Shown piece by piece: positions 21,382 to 33,475 of a DNA stretch of 64,000 bases. Each line of letters opens with the position of its first letter. Position 1 is the stretch's first letter. The position numbers were made by a program, and so were the translations under genes. Source of the DNA: Oreohelix idahoensis (lineage: Eukaryota > Mollusca > Gastropoda > Stylommatophora > Oreohelicidae); contig JAMPIV010021226.1 in the NCBI GenBank assembly GCA_024509875.1, positions 157,501 through 221,500 of the forward strand, read 5' to 3'. The notes under the pieces are model-generated. The model was not told the DNA's origin. It made no database searches and saw nothing but the letters and a program-made list of their open reading frames with translations.

Positions 21382-23755
21382 TGTCACGGAATTGCCTCCC
21401 CTGCTTTGCAGCAGTGGTCCAACAACGGCCAAAAATCAAGAGTATCTAATATGGGCCTTCTAAAGGTATCTACCTTCGCACAAGATTACTCTTGGCAGAG
21501 TTGTAGATAGAATGATAATGATGCTTCTATCTCAAGGTTGTTTTCATAAGATATTTCCGAAGTCAAGAACAATGCTCCGTTGGCAGGGCAATTGTTAACT
21601 TATGTCGGTCCGTCGCCTTTTATGAACAATTAGGCAATTATTAATTTCAGCTCGTTCAAGCCCCCACCCTGATTTACTCAGTGGAATTCTTATTATTATG
21701 GTATAGCTCCGTTAAGAGTGTATTTAGTAAATTGACTGAGACAAACATGCAGTACATTCAAAATGATTAAATTGACGTTAAATTTGTATATTTACAAATA
21801 ACAGATTTAGTAGTCATTTAGGTTTTAACAAGGCTTTAAAGAAATGAATAATTATTTATAAAAAATCGTTTATCATCACTGTTGTGATGGAATTGAAGTG
21901 TGTAAAGGAGGTCACTTGGCAGCTGTTATGGGTTACTTAGCTGTCAGTGACGGTTCTGCTCCTTCTGATGGGTTGGTTCTTGGTAGACTGATCACGCTCG
22001 TCGCTGGTCAAGGTGGTATGGTGCAGCACGTTCCCAGAAGAGTCAGGGAGTGACTACGAGGTTGGTCCCTCGTCTTAAAGCTCACGCCACTTATACTTTC
22101 TTGTTCCAGAGATAGTACGCTCAACTGGTACCACCAACAACTATAGTAAAAGAATAGAAACGAAAAGCTCTCCTGAGTATTGCGTTTTCCGACACATAGT
22201 TATGGGTCCCTTTCTCCTATTCCACCATCTCATCTACCTCAGACTTTACTCTCGATGAGAACTAAGCTTAATCCCTCGAGAGAACACTTTCTTTACATTT
22301 AAATTGAATAGCTTTATATTAATTTACATTCAAATGAAAAGGTTAATAGTATAGATAGAATATGTTTACATTAACCTCTACACTGATGGCAAAGCCTTGT
22401 CACTTTCATTAATTTTAAAGTGAATATGTTTACACAGACATTTACACTGATTTGAAAATGTAGATATTATAATTAGAATGTACATCATTTCTTTCATCTT
22501 TCCCTCCCTGCTCCATATGGAACTTGGGACTACCTATGCTTTTAGTTCTTTTTAAGAAACTAACAATAAAGCAGTCACCAGCCCTTGCAGTGATGGTTCA
22601 CGAAATCATCATTCTATATGATGAGGTTGCCAGCCGCAAATGACTTGGACATCCACTAGTACTTTTCACATATTAATATTCACATTGTAATATATACATA
22701 TTAGTTCACATGTTAGTAATGAAAAATATAAAACGTAAAAAGTACAACTTAGCGAATCTTGGCTCACAAACTGTTTGCTCAGAGAAGTAGGTTTAAGGCA
22801 CTGGCAGATGACTTTTTTCACGTGTTCCTGGGGGTCGTTATTTTAACCATTAATTCCCACTGTGACTCCGTGTTTTTTAGATTCCTCAGATTCTCGGTGT
22901 CCTTGTTAAAATGGTTTTCCTGGGCTCTTTGTCCTTCAAGAGGTTCCACAAAGTCCGTTCTGATATATATGTATGAAATCTTGATTCTAGTCTTAACTCT
23001 GGCAGTTTGGTGGTCTTCTGGCAAGCGAATTCTCACAGTGAACTAGACGTGAAAAAAGTCAGGTTATATTGCCTGTCTTCCCCCTTATTTGCTTTGTTAC
23101 GATGCTAAGAAACCTCCAATCGTTTCAAACATGCGTGTTTAGTGGGGTAATTTCAAAATTATTTCCGCCTGAGATAATATGCATGATGTAAAAGGTCACG
23201 TCTCCCATACATGGAATGAAAACATCCGATCCTCTTTCGGCAACGTTTACAAATAACTTATTATTACTTTAATCTAAAGTAATGTCTTTGTAACAAGGTG
23301 TGCCGAAAACGATGATGTCATGCATATCTGTCCAAAATGTGTCGCACAGACGAGTAATCTCGTTATCTGTCGCTTGAGCACACACAATCTGTCTCTTTAC
23401 CATCTTGGCAAAGAATGGCACCCTGGCCTTATCACCGATTAAACAACTGCGCTGGGCGATTTTAATATTACTCCGTAGCCTGATGTCGGGCACACCCGAA
23501 ATTAACCAACATGGTTGTCGATTAATTATTATCTCAGCCGTTCCTCGCAAAGCAGGGAGAAACGGGTAACCAAACAGACATGATGACTTTTCAGTGAGAG
23601 GAGTGTAAGAATGTTTGAAAATACAAACTATCTGCTACATAGCAGAAAAAGAAAGAGGTGTCGACCATGGAAAAGCGCGTAAATAGTCAACACAACAAAT
23701 GTCCAGGATACGGCCGTAGTGAAGCAGAGATCGACCCAAAATTAATTATGTGACT
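21382..23755. repeat. Solo-LTR-like insertion in the minisatellite
   Basis: It starts TGTCACGGAATTGCCTCCCC, followed by an AAGAGTATCTAA block, a GCAGGGCAATTGTTAACTTA block and a TTGCCAGCCGCAAAT core. All are in the same order as in the LTRs of element 1 (4489 and 9923), so it is a diverged relative. It ends near GTGACT and splits the 40-bp array (CCTTG before, TCTTG after). No gag or pol, hence solo LTR. The right boundary is uncertain by a few bases, and the middle third is weakly matched. Confidence 0.65.
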
Positions 23756-24150
23756 TCTTGATTGTTTGTCTCTAGATAGTCTAATTAACTGTTGATCGTG
23801 ATTGTTTGTCTCTAGATAGTTTCATTAACTGTTGATCTTGATTGTTTGTCTCTTGACAGTCTCATTAACTATTGATCTTGATTGTTTGTCTCTAGATAGT
23901 CTCATTAACTGTTGATCTTGATTGCTTGTCTCTAGATAGTCTCATTAACTGTTGATCTTGATTGCTTGTCTCTAGATAGTCTCATTAACTACTGGTCTTG
24001 ATTGTTTGTCTCTAGATAGTCTCTTTAACTATTGATCTTGATTGTTTGTCTCTAGATAGTCTCATTAACTGTTGATCTTGATTGTTTGTCTCTAGATAGT
24101 CTAATCTACTATCGATCTTGATTGTTTGTCTCTAGATAATCTCATAAACT
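23756..24150. repeat. 40-bp minisatellite, block 3
   Basis: About ten units continue the array after the solo LTR. The last ones grade into a different, more degenerate run (CCCATTCATCTCTTGTT-like) up to about 24260. Confidence 0.9.
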
Positions 24151-24490
24151 AACCCCTATTCACCTCTTGTTTTTTGCTGTTTTTATATCTCTAGAAAACC
24201 CCATTCATCTCTTGTTCTCTCTTATTTCTATCTCTAGATAACGCCATTCACCTCTTGTAAGTATCTCCGTAGATTACCTTAAATAGTTCAACACCAACCA
24301 CATTTTTGCGTTTTCTATTTTGCACATATATGTGCTGCTTTCAATATATCAACTTACTTTTCTATTACGTATTTGTATTGTTTTCCTATAACATGGGTTG
24401 GTATATACAATGCATTGTTACAAACATTGCGGCTTCTATTACATCATCAGCATCATACTACTGTCATCATTCTAACACTTACATCTGCAG

Positions 24491-24730
24491 CAGGTTACTC
24501 GAACATGGATGATGTAGAGAATGTGTACTCACCAACACAGTTAGCTGAGTTCTTACGCAATTTGATTGCTGTCAATAACGAATCCCTGGTGACAATTGAA
24601 GTACGAGACATGCTGAGTCTGGTGAATCACTTCACAGCATTTGACCTGATAGGTCTGCTCAAGTCACTGCTGGCCAAACAAGGGAACCTTCAGACCCTTA
24701 CATTAACGAATGTCGGAACGTACAGCGAGT
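24491..24730 (+). CDS. Host F-box gene, LRR exon
   Basis: An open block of 240 bp follows a good acceptor (pyrimidine-rich, ACATCTGCAG at 24481-24490) and precedes a near-consensus donor (AGT|GTGAGTATGT). Phase 1 in and out. The product has helix-rich and leucine-rich content: SPTQLAEFLRNLIAVNNESL, MLSLVNHFTAFDLIGLLKSL and NLQTLTLTNVG. This is like the LRR region after the F-box of FBXO39/FBXO33 proteins. No repeat signature is visible in it, and it lies between transposon fields, so a host exon is the best reading. The link to 12852-13079 rests on matching phase, strand and family. Confidence 0.6.
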
Positions 24731-24795
24731 GTGAGTATGTGCGACTGTGAGTATGTGCGACTGTGAGTATGTGCGACTGTGAGTTTTGGTGCGAA
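24731..24795 (+). repeat. Tandem copies of a splice-donor sequence
   Basis: The 16-bp unit GTGAGTATGTGCGACT occurs three times (24731-24778), followed by a partial GTGAGTTTTG. Each copy starts with a near-consensus 5' splice site, directly after the exon. Confidence 0.85.
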
Positions 24796-24836
24796 TGTGA
24801 GTACGCACACTGCTATACATTTTAATAAAGATAAAG

Positions 24837-25653
24837 GCAGCCCTAAAAACAATCACTGCAGCGCACCTGGAGCAGAGACTACTGTCTCTCCTGTATCATC
24901 AGCTGGTCTTGTCTGTAATCGAGTATGGCCTGGGAATACTCACGCTGTCAATATCACAGTGTGAACGACTGGAACGCATTCAAAACAAAGAGATGTGTAT
25001 AGTCTTGGGCTGCACGCAAGATACCCCTATTGTGATGATGCGGCACATGCTTGGATTGCTGTCAATTAGATCCAGATAAACGATGGCACAGGTAAAAGCG
25101 TATATGCGTGTAACCACAGACAAAAGGCATCCCCTGCATGGGAACATATCTGACATCAAAGGAGCGAGAATAAAGAGGGGGGTGTCATGGATGGCGCAGG
25201 CGGAGGAGACTATTAGAAAGGTGACCCCAGTTGAAAGTATATTCAAGTGAAAAGAGTGGAGTAAGTCAGATGAGAGCTGGATGAACTACCAGCAAGTCAT
25301 TATCAGCCTTGGTAGAGAATGCAGAACTTGGGCCATGGGAGAGCAGAGCTGGAAGTTGATCAGCTTATAAATGATAAAGCTGGGGATGATGATGCCATTG
25401 TGTACACTGATGGGTCTGTAATCTGTGGTAATAAATCAGGGTGGCGCTCCTCTGCTAGAGTAAAGGGCAAAACCGTCGCTGAACATATCGGGGCTTACAT
25501 GATAACAACCTCCAGCATGAGAATGGAGGTAGAGGCAGTTACTGCTGCCATAAGATGGCTGTCTGAGACTTTATTAACAAAGGCAGATATTGTATCAGAC
25601 TCACAATCCATGCTTCGAAAGGATAAAATGGTTGGCTTCGACATGAGTGGAAA
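24837..25653 (+). pseudogene. LINE RT C-terminus and RNase H, first half
   Basis: AALKTITAAHLEQRLLSLLY and VLSVIEYGLGILTLS are the thumb region of a LINE RT, followed by RIQNKEM and GCTQDTPIVMMRHMLGLL. After a frame break and a linker, the RNase H domain begins: AIVYTDGSV (first catalytic Asp), RMEVEAVTAAIRWL (catalytic Glu) and IVSDSQSML (third catalytic Asp). The domain stops at the insertion point. Stops at about 25075 and 25248 and a shift near 25625 show decay. Confidence 0.75.
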
Positions 25654-25658
25654 ACCTC

Positions 25659-27104
25659 TGTTGCGGTCAGTTTGCTGAATCTATAGTATGTAAAATGTAC
25701 CTGGTTAATTTTGGAGACTTTAATTTAATAGTTTCTTGATCAAAGGGGAGGTACTCATGTTTTACTGGGATTGTAGTTAACAGTGGTGGTTGTCCCACTT
25801 GTCTGTTAACCCAGCGTCTAATTTTAGAACCGATGTCAGCTTTTCCTGACATGTTCACCCATCTGAGTTTAGCTCAAGGGTCTAGGGTCACGACGAATGT
25901 GCGAAGATTCTGGCGAAATTTAAGACATCCTGTGTTAGAGGAGTCAAGCTGTAGTTTTGTAAGGGTCAAGACAGTTTTGGGGAAAGTCCTCTGTGTGTTC
26001 GACCAAGATGGTTAAAGATTATTCCCCAATGTTATATTCTGATGCGCCTAGGAGGCGAGTGAGTTTTGTGATGTTTATTCTGAAGGGACATTAAGGTAAT
26101 TTACCCTTAAAACAGTTTCTTTATTGCCAGAATGATATATGACTTTTTGTAGCCAGCTAGCGACTTTTCCCTGGGCGGGAAAGAGTCCATCTATGAATAC
26201 GAGTAATGGAGCTCACGAAGTATTCTAATATTATATGCACTGGGCTGGTGTATGCCCAAAGAACTTTACAGGTGCTGTATTCCGCTATCTGCGGTGATGC
26301 CATTTAACAAGGTTTGACTCACCCTGTTTGTTATAGAAATATCACGGAGGCCATCATATCTATAAGTCCGCCATATAGCGCGGCCTGCTGTAGACCCATA
26401 TATATATCTGACTTACTGATGTCAGAATGGAGTTGTGTAAACTCACATATTTGCTGTATTTTGCTGTAGCTGACGAAGGTGGAATTTTACGAGATCAGCT
26501 TTATTATATACATGCACCACTGGCTGATGAACTGTATTCATACATGCTATGTCCTGAATTGTCAATGACTATTTTATGTTGATGTCGGCGTACCTGTCGT
26601 TGTGATGTATTAAAGTCAATCAAACGTCAGAGGTGTTCCAAGAACTATGTGAATTACTGCATGTAATTACTACAACAAGTGTGATGTCATGTAGATGCAT
26701 TGTCTTCCACGAACTTTCATACACGCATTTGCACTCATTGAGGTCTACTCACACTCTATATTAATACAACATCTCAACACTTTCAAGTCATCCAAACAAA
26801 TGCCAGCATTGTTGCGGCCAACCAGGGCCTGTATATAATTATGCCCGCCTGTGGGGCTTAGAATCGTTTCCAACATTGATACTGGACATTCTTTAACATT
26901 CAACTCTACATTTACAGTGGCCAAACTGAGCCTGTCCTATTTGTGTCATGGACACCTGTTACGCTTGGACGAACACAGACCATTCCTGACTGTTTACATG
27001 TATAGTGGTCAGTACGGGCCTTTACATTTATGGTATCCAGTGTGAGCCTTCTATGTCAAGAATAGCTAGTTACAATTATGGTGGCCAAGTTTTAGCCATC
27101 AACA
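25659..27104 (+). repeat. 5' LTR of element A
   Basis: This 1446-bp LTR is nearly identical by eye to 47926-49463 apart from scattered substitutions and a (TA)n tract (10 bp here, 102 bp there). It starts TGTTGCGG and ends CATCAACA. Confidence 0.9.
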
Positions 27105-27107
27105 TTA

Positions 27108-27125
27108 TGGTGTGCCAGCTTGATG
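27108..27125 (+). other. Putative primer binding site (element A)
   Basis: Three bases after the 5' LTR the sequence reads TGGTGTGCCAGCTTGATG, starting with the TGG that pairs with a tRNA CCA end. The priming tRNA is not identified. Confidence 0.55.
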
Positions 27126-28225
27126 GGGCTATTTTGGAAGTTATCACGTCGTCTACGATTGAGAGTACTCAACGCCGTGTAGTCTGTTGACACATCGACT
27201 ACCCCAGCTTGACAGGACGTAACTAGTTCAGAAGGTCAAATTACTATACCTTCGTTGATGCAGTAGTATAGAAAGTCAAGTGCCGTTACTAGTACTGTCA
27301 CTGTTTGATAGAAGCAAGTTCAGCTGCGGTATTTAAGAAGGTCAAGTGCCGTTATTATCATCGTTATCATCATTTTGGAAGCAAGTTCTGATGTGTTTTC
27401 AGCGTTGGATCATCTAATCCTTAGAATGCTGACGATAGTTCTTCATCGTTGCTGTTGTTGACGATAGGAGTGTAAAGATAATTGGCCTGTTTATTGTTGT
27501 GAACTGTGCCTTGTATTGTGTTATGAACTAAGCCTTCCACATTTAAACATCCTTGTTTATGCTTTATGTGTTTACATGTTTACATGTTATGTGTTATTGA
27601 TATTTCTGCGATTTTTTTTTGGTTGGGCGGTGTCTTCTATTAGGATATCCCACGTAATAGAGTGCTACTGTAAGCGTTCTTTAGGGACTGTTCAAATTTC
27701 TTTTAGTGGAAATTGCTAGCGACAATTTGTTGCTATTTTTGTTTAGTTGTGACGAGGTGTACTTTTCTTTGTCGTTATTGTCATTTTTTTTTTTTTTTGC
27801 TGTTTAGTTTTTTTATTTGATTTGTTTGTGTCTGTTCGTCTTCTCTTGCTTTCGTTTTGTTCTATACAACCTTTGTGTTTATACACTGTTGCGTAATTGG
27901 TTTTGTTTACTTTTGCAGTTATCATCACATGCTTTGTGATATTTTCTTTAGTTTCGCTTTAATGCTTATTTGATTTCTGCGAATGCTATCGTGTTATCTT
28001 TGATGCTTGTTCTTTGTTTATGTTAGTATTTGTTGTCATACGCTGTTTATATATTTATATATAGTCATATAGTATTGGTACTATAAGGTACTTAGATTAT
28101 AGAGGTGATTATTGATAATATTATAAAGGTGATTATACAAGTTCTTTGTCAAAGACTTGTTACCATTAAGGTTGAAATAAGGTAATTTATTATTTCAGGA
28201 TACAGATCTCATATTATTAGACATA
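27126..28225 (+). other. Untranslated leader of element A
   Basis: No gene. It is T-rich with short (T)n runs and resembles 62060-62890 upstream of the fourth element (both have a TGTGCCT-TTGTGT block followed by AGCCTTCC). The gag start codon at 28226 is the first ATG that opens a gag-like frame. Confidence 0.6.
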
Positions 28226-30116
28226 ATGTCTACACTTGAATACTTTATTGAGCAAGGGAAATCCTTTGGTAAATCTGGTGAGAAGTTGGAAGAATTCGTG
28301 ACTGTTCAATATGCCAAGGCATTGAAGTCGGAAGAAAAGAGACAGAAAATGGAAAATGAACAAAAGAAAATAGAAGCTGAGAATTTAAGATTGCAGATGC
28401 AGGCAGATGAAAGGAAATTCCAGATGGAAATGGAAAAACAAAAAAGAGAAGCTGATGCTGAAGAGAAAAAGAGAGAAGCTGAAAAGAAAAAGAGAGAAGC
28501 TGAGGAGAAAAAATCCAGCTACAAATGGAAAATGAAAATAAAAGATTAGAAAAAGAGGCTGAAGATAAAAGGTTAGAAAGAGAGGCTGAAGATAAAAGGT
28601 TAGAAAGAGAGGCTGATGAGAGAAAATCCAGCTACAAATGGAAAACGAAAATAAAAGATTAGAAAGAGAAGCTGAAGAGAGGAAAGAAAAAGCGAAAATG
28701 GAACATGAAGAAAAACTCTTAGCTTTGGAGTTAGAGAAATTGAAGTTGATGAATATGGGTAATGCTAATGATCCAAATAATCAGTCAACTTCTAATAAGA
28801 CAAATACTACTACTTATAAGGTCAAACTACCTGCTTTCAATTCTTCTATTGACGATATAACGTTCTATCTGGATAGATTTGAACGGTCATGTCAATCTCA
28901 TAAGGTGGATAAGGCAGAGTATGTTAATCAGTTGTCAAAGATACTTAAGAGTGAAGCTCTGACTATGTTAAGCATGGTAGATGAGCCTGACAAGAATAAT
29001 TATGATGTTGTCAGGGCAGCCTTATTAAAGAAATATCAACTTACCGAAGAAGGTTATCGTCTTCGTTTCAAGAATATGTTACCTGAAACTGGTGTAGAAT
29101 TCTCAGAATTCATCTTAAAGATACGTCTTACATTTACACGATGGATTGAGCTGTCTAAAACAGAACATACATATGAAGCCCTTATGGACTTATTACTTAG
29201 AGACAAAGTTATGTCATCTGTCAATGAGTCTTTCTTTGCTTTTCTACATGAGCGTAAACCTAAGAATATAAAGGACATGGAAGAATATTGTTGCCAGTAT
29301 GTCACTGCGCACCCTCATGTTACTGTTAGCAATTCTAAAGTTAAAGAAGGTTTGCCAGTTGCTTCTGCAGCACCATACGGCCCTAACTTTCTTCATAAAT
29401 TTCAAGGTGCTCAACACAACATTAATAAGAATAGCAACCATAATTATGATCAAAATCAAGGTAACCCATCACATAATGGTTCTGCTTCAAAGAACTGGAG
29501 GCGATCTGACAGTCCTCGTAATTTTGGGTCCAATAATTATGGAAACTTTCGTAGAGGTAGTCACAATAGACACTATCAAGGCTATTCTTCGTGGGGACAT
29601 CGAAACCAAACAGGTGGATACTCTAATCAATGGGGAAATGACAAAAGTGACTATGGAAACTGTGATTCGAACCAGAACTATGGTCACGGTAGGGTAAACA
29701 ATGACAATTTCAGAGGGAATAATAATCGTGGTAGATCTCAACATAACAAACATAGATCTTATCACCAGGCAAACTCTGCACAACAAGAGCCTCAAGGAGC
29801 CTGTGGTCAAGTGAATGATAATAAAAACTCTAATGCTATCACTTGTTCTGCGTTTGATTTTGGGAGGGCATCTCAATGCCCCCAATGCTCAACATTGTTT
29901 GAACCGACTACTGTAAGTACTTTAAGTTGTGGTCACCCTCTTCCCGCTCTCCCTGCTGCAGTTGCGCATGACGGGAGGGGATCTCTTGTCTTATATAAAG
30001 GTCTAGTGAATAGTAATCCAGTCTCTGTACATTTCGATTCCGGATGCACTACTATCGGAGTTAAGCAATCTCTTATAGATCCTACCTGTGCCACTGGAAA
30101 AGTGGTCAAATGTGTG
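28226..30116 (+). pseudogene. Gag and start of protease (element A)
   Basis: It starts MSTLEYFIEQGKSFG, then a long Glu/Lys/Arg coiled coil (about residues 35-170) with repeated RLEREAE-type heptads. A capsid region follows (YLDRFERSCQSHKVDKAEYV), with a SCAN-like DLLLRDKVMSSVNESF and HERKPKNIKDMEEYCCQY. The C-terminal tail is rich in Asn, Arg and Gly and lacks a CCHC knuckle. Next is a C-x2-C-x13-C-x-H finger (CPQC to CGH), then the protease start HFDSGCTTIGV. Two frame shifts lie in the coiled coil (about 28510 and 28630). The frame is cut by element B at 30117 in mid-protease. Confidence 0.8.
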
Positions 30117-30914
30117 TGTTGCTGAGTTATTTGCCGGTTGAAGATCATACACTGAGTATGGTTACTTTAGTGATCTCTTGTTAATCGTGCTTTGTTTAGT
30201 ATTACGCGAATTAGGGTGAAGGTGTTCATACAACTCAGTAGCATGGTATGAAGAAGTAGTTCATGTAACTTGAACTCAGCAACATTAATGAAGTAATTAA
30301 TGTCTTCAGATTGAGTCCGTAATATTTAATCACATGTACACACAGGATGATCATTTCAAATAGGAACAGAACATAAGTCCTTATAAGTCATGCATAAATT
30401 AATCAATAACGTAGACTGCTGGTTTACGTGTCAATGTCCGTTTAAGGATACAATGCAGTATTGTCGTCAGAACATCACAGCTATATGCACGCGCAGCTAG
30501 ACATGGCTACCTGCCGACAGTGAGACTGCGAGTCTGAATATTTCATACGAATTTGACGATTATTCTCCTCCTTCTGAGGATTCTAGTTAAATACTAACCT
30601 CCATAAATTTTCCTCTCATATAGAGTTCTAGGACTGACCCTGGTCCATCAAAAATGTACATATAAATGGCTATATCATGCCATTGAATTGGAAAGTTAGA
30701 AAAACGCAGCTATTCAGCTTGGCGGTCAAGTAACAAAGGGTAGCGTCTCCTAGTTACCGACTGTGTCCTAAACAACGCTAGACACGTCATAATCGATCGT
30801 GTATGGAGCGTTCAATAATTGAAACATCTATCGCAATATATTAAATGTCTTAACCTTTACATTTGCACGTCCGCTAACCTTTAGCAGACGGCGTTAATAT
30901 CATATACCGTAACA
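30117..30914 (-). repeat. 3' LTR of element B
   Basis: This is a 798-bp LTR. The internal side on the minus strand ends GGTGTACAGGGAAT just before it, a short polypurine-like tract. Confidence 0.9.
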
Positions 30915-31936
30915 ATTCCCTGTACACCGGGGAAAAAAAATCGATAGATTTTTTTTCAAGATCTATCCGACTTAACAATTTTTCAAAAAAAAAAAAAAAA
31001 TTTAATACAATCGTGACATATGGCCGACGATGTTCTGAGTAGAACCGTGTCGCGGTCATGTCAACTAACTATTTGTCATAGTCATCTAACATTAATCACA
31101 TTATATATCAATATTATACATATTATTATATCAACTAAATAAAATGTCCAATGTTAATAGTGAATGATAGAATTAAATTAAAGTAAGGTCTGTCGTATTA
31201 GTATGTCATATAGGAATTAATTTGACTAATTAAAATTAAATTAATTAATTAAACTAAGAGTTAAATTATTAAGATTCTAATGTAACGCGATGTTATGAGA
31301 GAAGAAAAGACAAAATAAGTGAGAAGAAATAGAAAGAAATTCGAATATAAGTTTAACTTAATTGGGTGTGTTAAGTGTTAGTGAATAATAACTATCTAAT
31401 TTAACTAACTAAATAATGTATAGGTACATTAAAAAAAAAATATTAATCTAATACTTGTGTGAGATTTATTTTCTCTTTTCATAATTTCTTCTTTTTATAT
31501 TTCGTTCTCTTTTTTTGTTCTTTCATTTCATTTTTTTCTCACATTTCATTTTATTGATAATAATTCAATTAAGAAGTTAAGTTAACTAATTAATTAGTAT
31601 AGGATATGATGATCCATCCGTAGTCTTGATCCTGATGAATTCTTTTAGGCAAAAATGTTCAAACGTTTACGTTGGAAAGAAATGTCATTTATCCCAACAT
31701 CCAAGAACCAAGTGCACATAGGACAACAAGTTCGACTTGTCGTCAGATACCGTTCCATGACTGTTCAACGAACACTCACATATCGCGTATGGACGTCAGA
31801 CGAAGCCTCAATGTCAACATGTATACCCCGATTGTCCCCAGTTCAATTCCGCGATGCACACAGTGTTTATAAAGTTTAAATTGAAGGCAAGGTTAGTTCC
31901 CTTATAGTTGATATGTTTTAGGAATGTTAATGTTGA
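30915..31936 (-). other. 3' untranslated region of element B
   Basis: Very AT-rich sequence with A and T runs between the RNase H stop and the 3' LTR. No envelope gene or chromodomain is seen. A short plus-strand frame at 31655-31879 has no motif and lies antisense to the element, so I do not call it. Confidence 0.6.
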
Positions 31937-33475
31937 TTATTCGTCGTCAATAGGATTACGTGACAACGCATCCGCCACAATGTTTTCAGTGCCAGGAATA
32001 TGTTCAATGGAGAATTCAAATGGCTGTAGGATGATTGCATATCTGGCGAGTTTTTGGCTCTTATGGTTAGATCGACGCAAAGATTCTACAGCACGTTGGT
32101 CCGTCTGTATGGTGAAGGGAGCACCAAGCAAGAACTTTTCAAGTTTAGTTATTGCCCATATCACTGATAAAAGTTCCTTGTCCACTGTGGAATACTTTGT
32201 TTCTGCCGGCTTTAGCTTTCTTGAAATATATAAGGTAGGATGTAGAATGCCATCATGGTTCTGGAGCAGGCATGCACCAATGCCGTAGTTACTAGCATCT
32301 GTTCGTAAGAAAAATCTTTTGGAAGCATCGGGAAGTCTTAAAATTGGTTCATGCGAGAACAAATTTATAATTTTGTTGAAAGTTTCATTGCATGTACCAG
32401 TCCATGTCACCTTCACCGGCATGTCTTTTTAACAATGAAGACAATACAGCCGTGATGGATGACAAGTTTGGTATGAATCTACTGTAATATTGAACAAGTC
32501 CTAACAAACTCCTGACCTGTTTCTTCGTCTGAGGAACTGCTATGTTTAGAATTTTGGAGACTGTACTAGGTAACGTTCGGATATATCCCGATCCAATGAT
32601 ATGTCCCAAAAAGGTTATCTCATTACACGCGATTTGCACCTTTGTAGGTTTAGCAGTTAGATGATAATTCCTTAGAGTGTCGAAAACATATCTAAGTCCC
32701 GAAACATGTTCCTCAAACGACGAACTAAACAAGCATATGTCGTCAATATATGTAATAACGTCTGGTCTACCTGATAAAATTTGTCGCATCAGGCGAATGA
32801 AGGTAGCTGGCGCATTAACAAGCCCAAAAGGCATCACATTCCACTGGTATAGACCTTGTGGAGTGGAAAATGCGGTGTAGTACTTAGCCTTTTCGGTCAG
32901 TGGTATCTGCCAATAACCTTTAGTTAAGTCTATCTTACTAAATATAGTTGCGTTGGATAGACGTGGCAGTAAGTCGTCGATAAGTGGATGTGGTTCGCTG
33001 TCAACTATAGTCTTAGCATTTAATTTTCTATAATCAACACATAGTCTGATGTTATTGTCCTTCTTCCGGACAATCACTAATGGAGAAGAGAATGGCGAAT
33101 TACTAGTCTCAATGATTCCCAGAGACAACATCTGTTCAAGTTCCTTAGTAGTTTTAGCAAGGAAATGTAAAGGAACAGAATAGGGATGTACACGAATAGG
33201 TGTATCATCATTGAGAGTAATGTCATGACTGATAGCCGATGTGCGACCCGGGACGTCGGTCAACACATCTGGATAAGATTGTAATAGATTAGCAATCTGT
33301 AGACGCTGTTGCGGTGTAACCGTTGAAGAGATGGTTACATCCCGCCAAGATTCAGTAGGTTGAACTACTGGTACCGGTAACGGTAACTGTACCTCAGGAA
33401 AAGAAGATTCTTCTTCCTGGATGACAGATAAGTTAGAATAATAACAAGTAGATACTGTGTTGTCATCAGTTCATG
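31937..33475 (-). CDS. Reverse transcriptase and RNase H (element B)
   Basis: The RT frame begins past the integrase end, at about 33475, and is clear from QSYPDVLTDVPGRTS onward. The RT blocks are SPLVIVRKKDNNIRLCVDYR, SKIDLTKGYWQIPL, GLYQWNVMPFGLVNAPATF and the catalytic VITYIDDICLF, then ITFLGHIIG. RNase H follows after a one-base shift at about 32430: FFLRTDASNYGIGACL (catalytic Asp), YSTVDKELLSVIWAI (Glu), FTIQTDQRAVESL (Asp) and NIVADALSRNP. All catalytic residues are present. The shifts at about 33470 and 32430 are single bases in short runs and could be recent mutations or assembly errors. Confidence 0.85.

Noticed and set aside
23269..23550. A 93-residue minus-strand protein
   Set aside because: Lies inside the solo-LTR-like insertion, has no motif, and no neighbouring exon structure.
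21382..23755. A full LTR retrotransposon
   Set aside because: No gag or pol remains; similarity runs only along the LTR of element 1, so a solo LTR is the better reading.
29299..29885. Frames of 132 residues on both strands inside gag of A
   Set aside because: They are shadows of the Asn/Arg/Gly-rich gag tail in other frames.
30915..31936. An envelope gene in the 3' region of element B
   Set aside because: No open frame, signal peptide or membrane segment; very AT-rich. The same holds for 47082-47925 in element A.
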